60,081 nt of DNA from JAFDZV01 sp966128725 (GCA_966128725.1 CBHYLN010000009.1:1-60081), one strand, 5' to 3'; counted from the first letter of the stretch, positions 1 to 9,409 are shown. Numbers and translations are program-made. The notes: generated from the letters alone by a model not told the origin.

Positions 1-339
1 TTTATTGTATTTGTTTCGCAGGATTGCATTTTTGGGCCAGTTGCCCCGCGATTTAGTGAGTCGCATATTATTTCCGCAGTCGAGATAGAAAATGACGGAA
101 ATATTCGATTCGAATATTTCAAGGGAGGTCGTCAGCGGCCGCCGCGTATTATCCGCAAGGATGAGCTTTCGATTCGCTTCCATATCGATTGGGCGGAGTA
201 TCCCAGATTCGTTTCCGCCATCGAGGTACGCAAGGGTAGATGGAAAGTCGCTACTCTTCATTATGGCTGGGCGCATGGCCGTCTGGACGAGATTGTCCGG
301 CTTCTTTCCGAGCAGGGTGTGGCGTGCAAGGAAGTGTAG
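1..339 (+). CDS. Partial small protein, paralogue A (5' end outside window)
   Basis: Only the C-terminal 112 codons are present; the frame is open from base 1 to the TAG at 337-339, so the start lies upstream. The protein aligns along its visible length with the C-terminal half of the gene at 1500-2066: both have F-E-Y-F-K-G-G-R-Q-R-P-P, an I-D-W or V-D-W motif and end in GRLDEIVR.-EQGVACKEV. The full copy has two membrane helices before this domain, so this copy probably also had them. The domain layout recalls YcxB-like proteins, but I cannot assign a function. Its last 63 coding bases and the following 9 bases are nearly identical to the other copy. The context of small duplicated genes would suit an immunity-gene cluster; that is inference. 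Confidence 0.75.
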   Translation, partial: FIVFVSQDCIFGPVAPRFSESHIISAVEIENDGNIRFEYFKGGRQRPPRIIRKDELSIRFHIDWAEYPRFVSAIEVRKGRWKVATLHYGWAHGRLDEIVRLLSEQGVACKEV

Positions 340-348
340 AAGGTCGAT
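277..348 (+). repeat. 72-bp direct repeat, copy 1
   Basis: This stretch matches 2004-2075 with about four mismatches and no gaps. It covers the last 21 codons of paralogue A, the stop codon and nine untranslated bases. Conservation past the stop codon points to a recent duplication or gene conversion rather than protein-level selection alone. Confidence 0.85.
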
Positions 349-422
349 ACTGATGTGGTGTCGCTCCGTAGCGACTCGGTTTGAATTTTACCGTCATGGC
401 GGAAGGATAGGCAGGGAGTTGT

Positions 423-872
423 ATGGCGTTGGGTGTTGAGATAATGCAGGTTCTCGGCTCTGGCCGGCTGGGTCTGTTGGGGCCCGAAATTAATGAGGAG
501 GCAGTTGTTGCCGCCTACGGCAGCCCTGATTGTCGGTGGGAACGGGGTGACGTTGTTGGCCTTCAATATGGCTGGGCCAGTTTCCAAATCGCTCAGTCCG
601 GCACTGTCCGGTTGGTGGTTGAATTCAAAGATCGAAGTGTGGCGAATAGTGTTGTTCCCGATCTGCCTCTTACTTCCCGTACGACGATATATGGTTTGGT
701 CAGGTGGTTGAATAGCCTCGACGCTCGGTGGGAGGTCGATGATAATGAGACGTTTTTGCATTGGGTTTTGATCAGAGCCGGCAGGAACGTTGTCTTTCTG
801 TTCGATCTTCAGAGTCGAAAACTGGTTCGCATGACATGTAGATTGACGGGGCCTTTGGACAACGTCTTGTGA
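423..872 (+). CDS. Small soluble protein, paralogue B
   Basis: This is a 149-residue protein of unknown function without signal peptide or membrane helix. An AGGCAGGGAG purine run sits just ahead of the ATG at 423. It is a diverged paralogue of the next gene: both share an (I/V)NE..(V/I)..AYG motif near residue 25-45, a stretch around (L/I)xY.(W/R)A.F, then IY.L...L...D..W and a closing TC-(R/W)-L. The AYG-then-short-beta-strand layout resembles small proteins that often neighbour polymorphic toxins as immunity proteins, but no toxin is visible here. Base composition looks less GC-rich than the genes to the right. Confidence 0.7.
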   Translation: MALGVEIMQVLGSGRLGLLGPEINEEAVVAAYGSPDCRWERGDVVGLQYGWASFQIAQSGTVRLVVEFKDRSVANSVVPDLPLTSRTTIYGLVRWLNSLDARWEVDDNETFLHWVLIRAGRNVVFLFDLQSRKLVRMTCRLTGPLDNVL

Positions 873-912
873 AGGTCGTCGCCTGCCCATTGGCTGGCGC
901 TTTCAATAGCAT

Positions 913-1401
913 TTGTTGAGAACCATTGTCAGACAAGCAGAGGAACTTGTGGAGCTTACGGAACGTGTCAGGGATTTCCTGAGAACCGGCTGTCTGCCGG
1001 AGTTGGCGAACGCCGATGCAGTGAACGAGCAGACCATTCAGGCCGCATACGGGAAGGCTCCCTACAGGCACGAAATGGGCATTCTGATATACGAACGCGC
1101 CGAGTTCCATTTGCATGATGAGGGCCGTGTACTGTTCGTAGCGTACTTCTACCGTCCAGTTTCCAAGTTCCGTGCCCTGGGAATGCAGCCGTTGAATCAG
1201 CGTATTGGAATATATACATTGCTCGATGCCCTTGATCATGCCGATATCAAGTGGTCCGTTTCTCACCGGTGGTCCTTCGATATGCAGCTTGCAATTCGGA
1301 CACAGGGTGGCGTGACGATTTTGTTCAGCCTTCTCTACGAAACGCTGGAAAAACTTACATGCTGGCTGAAGCCGTACGAGGCTGCGATGGAGCCCTTCTG
1401 A
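913..1401 (+). CDS. Small soluble protein, paralogue B'
   Basis: This is a 162-residue protein of unknown function and a paralogue of the gene at 423-872, which it follows by 40 bases in the same direction. Shared features are VNEQTIQAAYG, the IYTLLDALDHADIKW segment and the TCWL ending. The start is uncertain. A stop codon at 907-909 limits it upstream, TTG codons lie at 913 and 916 without a clear ribosome site, and a GTG at 949 has AGAGGA four bases ahead and may be the true start, giving 150 residues. No signal peptide or membrane segment is seen. Its divergence from B is much greater than that between the ends of the two A copies. Confidence 0.65.
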   Translation: MLRTIVRQAEELVELTERVRDFLRTGCLPELANADAVNEQTIQAAYGKAPYRHEMGILIYERAEFHLHDEGRVLFVAYFYRPVSKFRALGMQPLNQRIGIYTLLDALDHADIKWSVSHRWSFDMQLAIRTQGGVTILFSLLYETLEKLTCWLKPYEAAMEPF

Positions 1402-1499
1402 TTCTTAGTGGAACCAACGGGGCACAGGGTGCTGATACCAGCTTTGTGCTCGCAGTACAGCGGGCGGTGGCCTATGCCGGCAAGGTGTGACCCGTATGT

Positions 1500-2066
1500 A
1501 TGTGCCATGCATTAGATCATCTCAAAATGAATGAACGTTGTTCTCAGGAGATTGCCCGAATCGAAATGACCCCCGAAGAGCTGAAGGTGGCGGCAAAAAT
1601 TCATGGCCAGCACAGGCTAAAGCCCATCAGCCGCCCGGCGTTTGTAATAGCTGCTCTCCTGTGCTTGATGATGGGGCTGACCGAATTTCCAGTTCCGCTG
1701 AGTAACGAGGCCATTGTGGTTGTCACAGCATCGGCCTTATTACTGGTGCCACTTATTCTCGCGCCTTTTTACCCACAACTTTCACAATCGGACATTATCT
1801 GTGGGGTTGCGTTGATGGCAAATGGTGATGTGCACTTCGAATACTTCAAGGGCGGTCGCCAGCGTCCTCCGTTAGTTGTACAACGCGACGACTTGCTGAT
1901 TCGCTATATCGTGGATTGGTCGGAGCATCCGAAGCGCGTGGACGTTGTACAGGTGTTTCGGGGTAAACGGAACGTTGGTCATCTGCGTGCCGTTTGGGGT
2001 GAGGGCCGTCTGGACGAGATTGTCCGGTTCTTTACCGAGCAGGGTGTGGCGTGCAAGGAAGTGTAG
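1500..2066 (+). CDS. Two-helix membrane protein, paralogue A' (YcxB-like layout)
   Basis: The 188-residue protein has a short cytoplasmic N-terminus, two hydrophobic segments at about residues 46-63 and 69-88, and a C-terminal soluble domain of about 100 residues. This order matches YcxB-like and other bacterial PH-like membrane proteins; the match is by layout only. Starts at 1527 (ATGAATGAACG) or 1566 (ATGACCCCC) are also possible because no strong ribosome site marks 1500. The soluble domain is shared with the truncated gene at 1-339, and the 3' end carries the second copy of the 72-bp repeat. The gene closes the A-B-B'-A' array. Confidence 0.7.
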   Translation: MCHALDHLKMNERCSQEIARIEMTPEELKVAAKIHGQHRLKPISRPAFVIAALLCLMMGLTEFPVPLSNEAIVVVTASALLLVPLILAPFYPQLSQSDIICGVALMANGDVHFEYFKGGRQRPPLVVQRDDLLIRYIVDWSEHPKRVDVVQVFRGKRNVGHLRAVWGEGRLDEIVRFFTEQGVACKEV

Positions 2067-2075
2067 AAGGTCGAT
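2004..2075 (+). repeat. 72-bp direct repeat, copy 2
   Basis: This is the partner of 277-348. The 1727-bp spacing encloses both B-type genes and most of A', so homologous recombination between the copies would remove or swap that block while keeping a complete A-type C-terminus. Confidence 0.85.
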
Positions 2076-2434
2076 GTCGGTGTAGGCTGGCGGTTGGGCC
2101 GTGTCACTCAAGCATCCGTGTGGGGCGCCTTCCCGCACGCACGGTGAGCGTATGAATGTGGTTCGTTGGGCGCAGGCCTGCAATAGGATCCGCGCGCGGC
2201 CGCGGGTTCATTCACAACGCAACTACTTGCTTGTCGCCATGCATTCCATGTAGTCCCGATGGGCTGGATCATTTGTAACTCAGTGCTGTGTCGTTCCTTT
2301 TGTAACATGCATGCACGCACTTGCGGGTGTTTGCAGGTAGCTATTGTTGAGAGCAAAACGTAAACAAATAGGTCGTTGGAATAACGTCGCGATTAACGGC
2401 GATATTCACTGGAAACCAGGATGGAGGCCATACC
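2076..2434. other. Gene-free stretch
   Basis: I see no convincing gene here. The open frames on the minus strand have no recognisable protein features. A short imperfect inverted repeat around 2113-2143 could be a weak terminator for the gene before it, but it lacks a T run. Confidence 0.5.
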
Positions 2435-2749
2435 ATGAGTGAAATATATTTGCTCGCCTGCGAGGAATCTCGCATGAAGCTCTGTTTGGGTAAGGTTGTT
2501 AAGTTTGATGAGCAAATGAATCGAATCCCCATGCAGTTTGACGGATTCTTCGATGACAAAACGGAACAGTGGACGAGTCGAGAAGGGTTCCTGCTGGCCA
2601 TAGAGCGATTCCTTCTCATAAATCATGGCAAGAGCATTCGCGTCGTAGTTGATAGCGAATTTCTGAATCTTGACTCCGATAATCCTGGCGAGTGGACATC
2701 AATTCACTCATTGGAACAGTTGATGGCCATGGAGGTTCCGTTTGAATAG
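2435..2749 (+). CDS. Hypothetical protein, 104 residues
   Basis: The ATG at 2435 follows a good ribosome-binding site (GGATGGAGG, about nine bases upstream). The product is acidic, soluble and without signal peptide, and I do not recognise its family. It begins MSEIYLLACEESRMKL and contains a predicted helix FLLAIERFLLINH followed by a beta strand (SIRVVVDSEF). Size, acidity and position beside the duplicated A/B genes are consistent with another member of the same accessory cluster, possibly an immunity-type protein, but nothing in the sequence proves it. Confidence 0.6.
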   Translation: MSEIYLLACEESRMKLCLGKVVKFDEQMNRIPMQFDGFFDDKTEQWTSREGFLLAIERFLLINHGKSIRVVVDSEFLNLDSDNPGEWTSIHSLEQLMAMEVPFE

Positions 2750-2783
2750 TGGCGAGTCTGGTAAAAAGGATGAGCAGTTGTGA

Positions 2784-3110
2784 GTGCTTGCCGGTATCAT
2801 TGTATCCACAGCCGTAGCATCAGGATGCGTGATGGATACGACCGGAGCTGGTCTGGTAGGTGCAACTCAATTCCATCCAACGCGTGCCGCTGAGAACCAG
2901 CCGCGAGGGTGCAACGAACGGGAACGGTACGGGGTTGCCGGCGCATGCTACCCTGCCACGTGCACATTCGGGTATATAGGTACTCAAGGTGGTGGTGTCT
3001 TCCTGTGCGCATTGGGGGCGTGTAAATACACCCCTCTCCGCACCTTGAAGCTCCGCCGCGAGCGGCCCATCTCGTTGCACGGTGCCCGGAACAGGACAGG
3101 GCTGCGGTGA
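2784..3110 (+). CDS. Possible small lipoprotein
   Basis: A GTG-started frame of 108 codons opens with a hydrophobic stretch that ends in a lipobox-like AVASGC, which would make residue 15 the lipidated cysteine. A further run of cysteines and glycines follows (residues 43-80). The last 30 residues are arginine-rich and look like translated non-coding DNA, so the gene may be broken or not real. AAAAGGA lies 13 bases before the GTG, which is long for a ribosome site. It follows the 104-residue gene by 34 bases. Low confidence. Confidence 0.25.
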   Translation: MLAGIIVSTAVASGCVMDTTGAGLVGATQFHPTRAAENQPRGCNERERYGVAGACYPATCTFGYIGTQGGGVFLCALGACKYTPLRTLKLRRERPISLHGARNRTGLR

Positions 3111-3172
3111 GTCATTCCGTTCTGGATTCGAAGCTGTTTTGCAGGGATCCCACTGTACCACGGCACTGCTCA

Positions 3173-3196
3173 ATCTGTATATTCAAGTATACAGAT
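3173..3196. promoter_or_regulatory. Perfect inverted repeat ATCTGTATA-N6-TATACAGAT
   Basis: The two 9-base arms are perfectly complementary around a 6-base loop (TTCAAG). No T run follows, so it is not an obvious terminator. It lies in the gap before the large surface-protein gene and could be an operator. Confidence 0.45.
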
Positions 3197-3383
3197 GAGG
3201 CCCCAGGCATCATTCACCATGAAGCACCACATTCCCGCAGTGGTCAACATCGGGACGATACCGTGTCGAAACGCGGACCGATTTGGATAGTGGTTGCTCC
3301 TGATGGTACTGGGACGGATAAAAAGCCGTTTTTTCGTCCAAAATGGACTGTTTGAGCCGTCTTCTCCGATCTTGTAACGAACC

Positions 3384-3414
3384 TTTGCGCTTAACAGTTT
3401 GACGCATATATTGC
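3384..3414 (+). promoter_or_regulatory. Possible Bacteroidota-type promoter for the large surface protein
   Basis: TTTG at 3384-3387 is separated by 19 bases from TATATTGC at 3407-3414. This resembles the Bacteroidota pattern TTTG / TAnnTTTG. It lies about 110 bases before the chosen start at 3521. Position and spacing fit, but the second box deviates from consensus. Confidence 0.35.
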
Positions 3415-3520
3415 GCGTTCCCTCATCCCCCTTTTCTCGACAGTGGATCGTTCACCCCAGTGGCGATGTATCCGGCATGCCCTGGTTTGTTCCACACTCA
3501 TTTATTGTGAGCGTACGCGT

Positions 3521-6500
3521 ATGCACCCGAATCGTACCGCTTTACAGATCTTCCTTACTGCCTTGTTTGCCTTGCTGCCGCTAGGAGCCTTCGCGCAGCA
3601 TGGAATCGTTGCCGAACCCGAGATCGATCCACATGGTGCCCACGGGCATGGTGAGATGGGCCGAGGTACCGAGCAGCGTATTCTCGACAAGGAGGGCGTG
3701 AAGTTCACGGAGAACCGTGGGCAACTTGTTGATGTCAATGGCAAACCAACGCCGGACATTCTCTACTCCACACGTGGTGGCACCGCGGCGCTCTACTTCG
3801 AAAAGGGCCGCATCATCTACCAGTTCAGCCGCGTGGACGGTGATCCACGATATTTTCACGACCGCTGCCAGGATGGGCATTACCGCCAGAACAATGGCCT
3901 CCCGGAGATTGAGATCCCCAAGCCGACGTTGACGCTGCACCGCGTTGACATGGAGTTGGTGGGCGCAAATCCCAATGTGCGCGTTGAGGCCATGGAGCAG
4001 GCCGGCGGGTACGACAATTTCTACCTGGGCCACTGCCCGGACGGTATCACGCATGTAAAGTCGTGGCGTACGTTGGTGTACCACGACGTCTATCCCAGGA
4101 TCGACATGGTGGTCAACGGCTCGGGGCACGGCGCCAAGATCGACTTCGTGGTGCATCCCGGCGGCCGGGTGGCCGATATCCGCATGCGTTACGAGGGCGC
4201 TGCCAGTGTGGGCCTCAGCCCGGAAGCCGGGCTTGTAGTGCAAAGCCCGCTTGGTTATGTGCAGGCCGCCGCGCCCTACAGTTTTCAGGCCGACGCCATG
4301 TGGCGCACCATCTCCAGCCGCTACAATGTGGCCGGTGATGTGGTCACGTTCGATGTACAGGGGTACGATCCCACCAAGGATCTGCGTATCGATCCCTTCC
4401 AGCTTTGGGCCACGTTCTACGGGGGCAGCGGTACCGAGCAGCTTTCCGGTGGCGACCCGACCGAGGTCGATCGAAAGGGCAATGTGTTGATTGCCGGCTC
4501 CACAAACGGTGCCTTCCCGATCGTTACACAGCCCGGTGGTTACACGCAGGGATTTGCCGGAAACGATGAAGCCTTCGTGGCGCGATTCCGTGCCGACGGC
4601 GTGCGCCTGTGGTCCACCATCTACGGTGGCAACCAGGCCGAGCTGGCGCACGGTGTTGCCACCGATCCGTTGCTCAACGTCTTTATCACCGGCCATACGT
4701 TTACAACCGGTACCGGCTTCCCAACTTCGGCAGGCGCGTACCAGACCTCCTTTGGCGGCGTGCGTGACGCCTTTGCCGTCAAGTTCGACAGTAACGGCGT
4801 GCGCATCTGGGGCACGTATTACGGCGGCAGTCAGTTCGATGACGGTTACGGCTTCGCCGTGGACAGCTCCAACAACGTGGCGTTGCTGGTGACCACGCAG
4901 TCCTCGGGATTGCAGACAATCGGCGGCGCCTATCGTGGCAACTACGATATCATCGTTGCAAAGCTGAGCTCGGCCGGCGGGCGCCTGTGGGCCGAATACT
5001 TTGGCGGTACCGGCGAGGATTACGGGTACGCCGCCGCCAGCGATATCAACGAGAACATCCTGATATCCGGGTACACGTACAGCTCGGGAGCAACCTTCGT
5101 GATGACGAATGCCGCGCAGGCGAACAACGGGGGAAGCGCCGATGCCTTTGTGGTGAAGATGACAAAGGATGGTATCGAGCGATGGTCCACCTTCTTTGGC
5201 GGGCCGGGTATAGAAAACAATGACCCTGCGGCGATCGCCTACAACGGCTTGGCTACTAATGTCAACGGCGACGTCTATCTGGGCGGCACAACCTACAAGT
5301 TGAACGCCGCACAGCTTACGCCGGGGCTGCCGACTATTGGTGGTGTTTTCCAACCTGCATTCCGTGGTGGTGTTGCCGGCGGTGGCAACTTCGGCTGCGA
5401 CGGTTACATCGCCAAGTACGATTCCAACGGCCTTATCGTCTGGGCCACGTATTGTGGCGGTAACAACAACGACTTCATTACGGGTGTTGCCTCCAACGCG
5501 TCGGGTGGTGTGTTGGCAACCGGCTTCACGGCAACCAATACCAATACATCCTTCCCGATTACCACAGCGGCAACAGGCCAACCTGCGTTTCAGGGCAACT
5601 TTGGCGGCGGCACCAACGATGCCTTTATCGTGAAGCTGCAGGGCAACGGTACGCAAACCTGGGGGACGTATTTCGGCGGAACCGGTGATGATCGTGGCGA
5701 AGGCATTTCCTTCGACCCCTATGGATCCATCATCATGGCCGGCCAAACCACAACAGCCGCCGGCTTACCATTCGCGTTCACGGGCACACCAAATCCGATT
5801 ATCCAGCCGAACAACGGCGGCGGCACCGATGCGTTCGTGACGGTGTTCTGCGATCCCGACCCAGCTCCTATCGACTCGTCGGGTTCGCATCGCATCTGTG
5901 ACGGCGACACGCTGCGGGTGTGGGTGCGTGCCGGTTACACCTCGGTGAAGTGGTTCAAGAAGGATCCGCCCCCGGGCAACTCCGTTAACGAACTGGTTCC
6001 GTTCCGGGGCAAGGACACACTGCAGATATCGTCCACCGGCAAGTACTGGGCGGTGGTGACCAACGCCGGCGGCTGCGAGTCGCGCAGCGATACGGTGGAT
6101 GCCACGAAGCTGTCGCGGGTTAACCCGGTGGTTGCGCCCGCCTCGCCGGCGAAGCTGTGTACCGGCGACACGCTCACGCTTTCGGTGAGCGCGGGGCAGA
6201 CCATCAACCGCTGGTACTGGTTGCGCGCGCCCGGCGACACGATGTCGCAGCTCTCGACGGTCAAGGTCTGGGCGGGCGGAACGTACTCCCTGTACGTGGT
6301 CACGGTGGATGGCTGCCGCGATTCCACTACCATAGTGGTCAACGAATATCCCAAGCCAACGCCGGTGGTGGTGGCCTCGGATACGGCCATCTGCGAGGAC
6401 GACAATGTTGCCCTGCAGGCCTTTGGTGGCACCGGCGGCAACATCACGTGGTACCTGAACGGCAATGCCACGGCGATTGGCGCCGGGCCCACGCTTACGG

Positions 6501-9355
6501 TGAACAAGGCGGGCATTTATTACGCCACATCCACCACGGTGAACGGCTGCGCGGTGTCGTCGAACAGGGTAACAGTGAAGGTGAACAAGAAGCCCAAGCC
6601 GAAGATCGTGGCGCTTACGCCGGTGAACTTCTGCGAAGGCGACAGCGCCGTGCTGGACATTACTCCAAACACCGGTGATGCCACGCTTCCCGGGTTCCGT
6701 TATGTGAGCTATTCGTGGTCCAACGGTGCCACAACGCGCGGCGTTGTGCTGCGCGAATCGGCGACTCTGACGGTGACGGTTACCGACACCAACGGCTGCA
6801 AGGGCGAGGCAACCATCACGGTTACCAAGAGCCTGAAACCCAAGCCGAAGCTTGTGGTGACGCCGGATACGGTGATCTGTGAAGGCGATACGGTCACCAT
6901 TGGCTGCGGCGCCGGGTACAACGGGTACCTGTGGAACAACGGCAGCACCGATCCATCCATCAAGGTGGGCAAGTCGGCTTCGTACTGGTGTACGGTTTCC
7001 ACGCCGGAGGGCTGCCAGGGTGTATCCGATACGGTGAATATCACCGTGCGGCCACGGCCCAAGGCGCAGATCAGCGGCGCCGAGGCGGTGTGCATCAACA
7101 CGCCGGCGCAGTACAGCGTGCCAACACAGTCGGGCGTAACGTACTCGTGGCAGGTAACCGGCCCAAGCGGTACGATCACGGGCGGCGCGGGCACCAACGC
7201 GATTGATGTGAACTGGGGGCCGGCGGGCGCCAACAAGGTGATCGTGGTGGTTACCGACAACGCCAGCGGCTGCAAGGCATATGATACGTTGCTGGTTACC
7301 GTGGGCTCCATTCTGGTGCCGAGCGTTACCACCAGCCGTTCGCCGCTGCTTTGCCCTGGCGACAGTGTTGAGCTGGACGCAGGCCCTGGATACTCGAAGT
7401 ATACGTGGTCAACCGGCGCAACCACGCGCCGTATCATGGTGAAAACCCCGGGTATCTACACCGTGACGGTGGAGAATGCCGGCGGCTGTAACGGTACGTC
7501 GAATCCATTGGAGGTGAAGCTGGCCACGCCGCCGGTGCCGAAGATCACGCCGAACCGTTCGGTGCAGCTTTGCCCGGGTGATACGGTGGAACTTGCGGCC
7601 GACCCGGGATACACGGATTATCTGTGGAGCAACGGCGCCACCATTCAGAAGCTGAAGGTGTGGGCGTCGGGCGTGTTCCGCGTGACGGTGAAGGATACCA
7701 ACGGCTGCAGTGGGGTTTCGGACTCCATCGAGGTTGTGCTGAACGCACCGCCGGCGCCGGTGGTGAGCGGGCCGAACTCGGTCTGCATCAATTCCACCGA
7801 GGCGTACAACGCCACTGGCGCATCCGGCGATACGTATCAGTGGTCGATAAAGGGACCGGGCGGCACCATCCAATCCGGTCAGGGTTCACAGGCGCTCAGC
7901 GTGCTGTGGTCCGCCGCGGGTGAGGATACGCTGGTGCTGACGGTAACCTCGGCAACCACGGGCTGTTCCTCCACGGTTGAATACATCGTGTCGGTGGGTA
8001 CCAGCCTGAAGCCGACGATTACATCGGCCAAGCCGACGTTCTGCGATGGTGACAGTGTGGTGCTCTCGGCGCCGGCCGGGTACAGGACGTATCTGTGGGC
8101 GCCGGGTGGCGAATCAACGCAAACGATTACGGTGAAGACCCCGGGCACATACCAGTGCACGGTGACCGATGCGGGAGGTTGCTCCGGCAGCGGTGACGTA
8201 ACGGTGTCGCAGAAGGCGCCGATCGTGCCAACGATCACGCTTGCCGGCCCAGGCTTCTGCCCGGGCGACAGCGTGCGGCTGACGGCGTCGCCCGGTTATA
8301 CACGGTATCTCTGGTCACCGGGTGGCGAGACAACGCAGTCGATCTTCGCCAAGGCGGCCGGCAACTATTCGGTGACGGTGTTCGATGACGATACCTGCTC
8401 CGGCACCTCGGCGCCGGTGCCGGTGATCGCGTACCAGCCGCCGAAGTTCAACGGGGCCGGCATCACGCAGCAGGGCGAATTCCTGGTGGCCGATCTGGAC
8501 ACCGTTGGCGGCCCGAAGCTGACAACGTATCAGTGGTATCAGGACGGCGCTCCGATTGTTGGCGGCACCGGGCCAAGCTACCGCACGGTTATCACGGCGG
8601 ACTACACGGTGACGGTGACAACGGTTGATGGCTGTGTTGGCACATCGCCGGTGTTCCGTCCGTCGGCTTCGGCCAGCTCCACCGTGGAGATCCCGACCAT
8701 CACGGCCTCGCCGGGTGAGCGCGTGCAGGTCCCGATTCGGCTTACCGCGTCGGACAACCTGGATCGCAACCTGGTCTCCAGGTTCCAGGCCAAGCTTCGG
8801 TTCAACAAGCAGTTGCTGATCCCGGCCGAGGCCGGAATGGTGAGTGTGCTGGAAGCCAAGGATCGTGTGGTGACCATCGATGGTACCCGCGCAATCGGCA
8901 CGCCAACCGGTAACCTTGTCAATCTGGAGTTCATTGCCGCGCTGGGTGATACCGACCGTACGCCGCTGGTGCTGGAGAGCTTCCGCTGGCTGGACACAAC
9001 AAACGGCTCGGTACTGGTTACCCAGTTGAACGGACTGTTCCAGCTTACGGGCCTGTGCGAAACGGGTGGTAAGCGCTTGCTGGATGTAAGCGGTGCGGTG
9101 CGTCTGAAGGCAGTGCGCCCGAACCCGACCAGCGGGCTCACCGATCTGGAATACGAGGTGGTGGAACGCGGTCATACGCGGCTCTTCCTGGTGGATATGT
9201 ACGGCAGCGCCGCCGCCGTGCTCGTTGATGGCGAGATCCAGCCGGGCAGCTACGTTGTGCAGGTGGATGCCTCACGGCTTCCAAGCGGAACGTACGTGTG
9301 TGTGCTGCAGACGCCGTCGCAGCGCAAGACACAGATCATGCAGGTTGTTCGATAG
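3521..9355 (+). CDS. Giant T9SS-exported surface protein: DUF7948, SBBP propeller, Ig-like repeats, cohesin-like domain
   Basis: I place the start at the ATG at 3521 because it begins a standard signal peptide (MHPNRTALQIFLTALFALL, cleavage after AFA). The mature protein has a DUF7948 region (about residues 55-290, FTENRGQ motif), then SBBP beta-propeller repeats (about 294-776, each with a W-x-T-x-(F/Y)-(F/Y/C)-G-G core). Next come some eleven Ig/PKD-like repeats (783-1710), most opening with C-x-G-D-(S/T). A cohesin-like domain (1720-1843) and a T9SS type A sorting domain (1855-1944, PNPTSG and LPSGTYVCVLQ) close it. The likely role is adhesion or surface display. A terminator hairpin follows at 9410-9444. 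The dense, codon-level repeats make this gene prone to misassembly. Confidence 0.9.
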   Translation: MHPNRTALQIFLTALFALLPLGAFAQHGIVAEPEIDPHGAHGHGEMGRGTEQRILDKEGVKFTENRGQLVDVNGKPTPDILYSTRGGTAALYFEKGRIIYQFSRVDGDPRYFHDRCQDGHYRQNNGLPEIEIPKPTLTLHRVDMELVGANPNVRVEAMEQAGGYDNFYLGHCPDGITHVKSWRTLVYHDVYPRIDMVVNGSGHGAKIDFVVHPGGRVADIRMRYEGAASVGLSPEAGLVVQSPLGYVQAAAPYSFQADAMWRTISSRYNVAGDVVTFDVQGYDPTKDLRIDPFQLWATFYGGSGTEQLSGGDPTEVDRKGNVLIAGSTNGAFPIVTQPGGYTQGFAGNDEAFVARFRADGVRLWSTIYGGNQAELAHGVATDPLLNVFITGHTFTTGTGFPTSAGAYQTSFGGVRDAFAVKFDSNGVRIWGTYYGGSQFDDGYGFAVDSSNNVALLVTTQSSGLQTIGGAYRGNYDIIVAKLSSAGGRLWAEYFGGTGEDYGYAAASDINENILISGYTYSSGATFVMTNAAQANNGGSADAFVVKMTKDGIERWSTFFGGPGIENNDPAAIAYNGLATNVNGDVYLGGTTYKLNAAQLTPGLPTIGGVFQPAFRGGVAGGGNFGCDGYIAKYDSNGLIVWATYCGGNNNDFITGVASNASGGVLATGFTATNTNTSFPITTAATGQPAFQGNFGGGTNDAFIVKLQGNGTQTWGTYFGGTGDDRGEGISFDPYGSIIMAGQTTTAAGLPFAFTGTPNPIIQPNNGGGTDAFVTVFCDPDPAPIDSSGSHRICDGDTLRVWVRAGYTSVKWFKKDPPPGNSVNELVPFRGKDTLQISSTGKYWAVVTNAGGCESRSDTVDATKLSRVNPVVAPASPAKLCTGDTLTLSVSAGQTINRWYWLRAPGDTMSQLSTVKVWAGGTYSLYVVTVDGCRDSTTIVVNEYPKPTPVVVASDTAICEDDNVALQAFGGTGGNITWYLNGNATAIGAGPTLTVNKAGIYYATSTTVNGCAVSSNRVTVKVNKKPKPKIVALTPVNFCEGDSAVLDITPNTGDATLPGFRYVSYSWSNGATTRGVVLRESATLTVTVTDTNGCKGEATITVTKSLKPKPKLVVTPDTVICEGDTVTIGCGAGYNGYLWNNGSTDPSIKVGKSASYWCTVSTPEGCQGVSDTVNITVRPRPKAQISGAEAVCINTPAQYSVPTQSGVTYSWQVTGPSGTITGGAGTNAIDVNWGPAGANKVIVVVTDNASGCKAYDTLLVTVGSILVPSVTTSRSPLLCPGDSVELDAGPGYSKYTWSTGATTRRIMVKTPGIYTVTVENAGGCNGTSNPLEVKLATPPVPKITPNRSVQLCPGDTVELAADPGYTDYLWSNGATIQKLKVWASGVFRVTVKDTNGCSGVSDSIEVVLNAPPAPVVSGPNSVCINSTEAYNATGASGDTYQWSIKGPGGTIQSGQGSQALSVLWSAAGEDTLVLTVTSATTGCSSTVEYIVSVGTSLKPTITSAKPTFCDGDSVVLSAPAGYRTYLWAPGGESTQTITVKTPGTYQCTVTDAGGCSGSGDVTVSQKAPIVPTITLAGPGFCPGDSVRLTASPGYTRYLWSPGGETTQSIFAKAAGNYSVTVFDDDTCSGTSAPVPVIAYQPPKFNGAGITQQGEFLVADLDTVGGPKLTTYQWYQDGAPIVGGTGPSYRTVITADYTVTVTTVDGCVGTSPVFRPSASASSTVEIPTITASPGERVQVPIRLTASDNLDRNLVSRFQAKLRFNKQLLIPAEAGMVSVLEAKDRVVTIDGTRAIGTPTGNLVNLEFIAALGDTDRTPLVLESFRWLDTTNGSVLVTQLNGLFQLTGLCETGGKRLLDVSGAVRLKAVRPNPTSGLTDLEYEVVERGHTRLFLVDMYGSAAAVLVDGEIQPGSYVVQVDASRLPSGTYVCVLQTPSQRKTQIMQVVR

Positions 9356-9409
9356 CCGCCTGATCGGATCGTTTCGAGCAACAGGCCGCGAGCCTGTGGA
9401 TGATGATAA

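Noticed and set aside
1251..1490. 79-codon frame overlapping the end of paralogue B'
   Set aside because: Most of it overlaps the supported gene in another frame, and its remaining part has no family features or ribosome site.
3581..5746. 721-codon open frame on the minus strand
   Set aside because: It is antisense to the SBBP repeat region of the giant surface protein and has no signal, motif or ribosome site.
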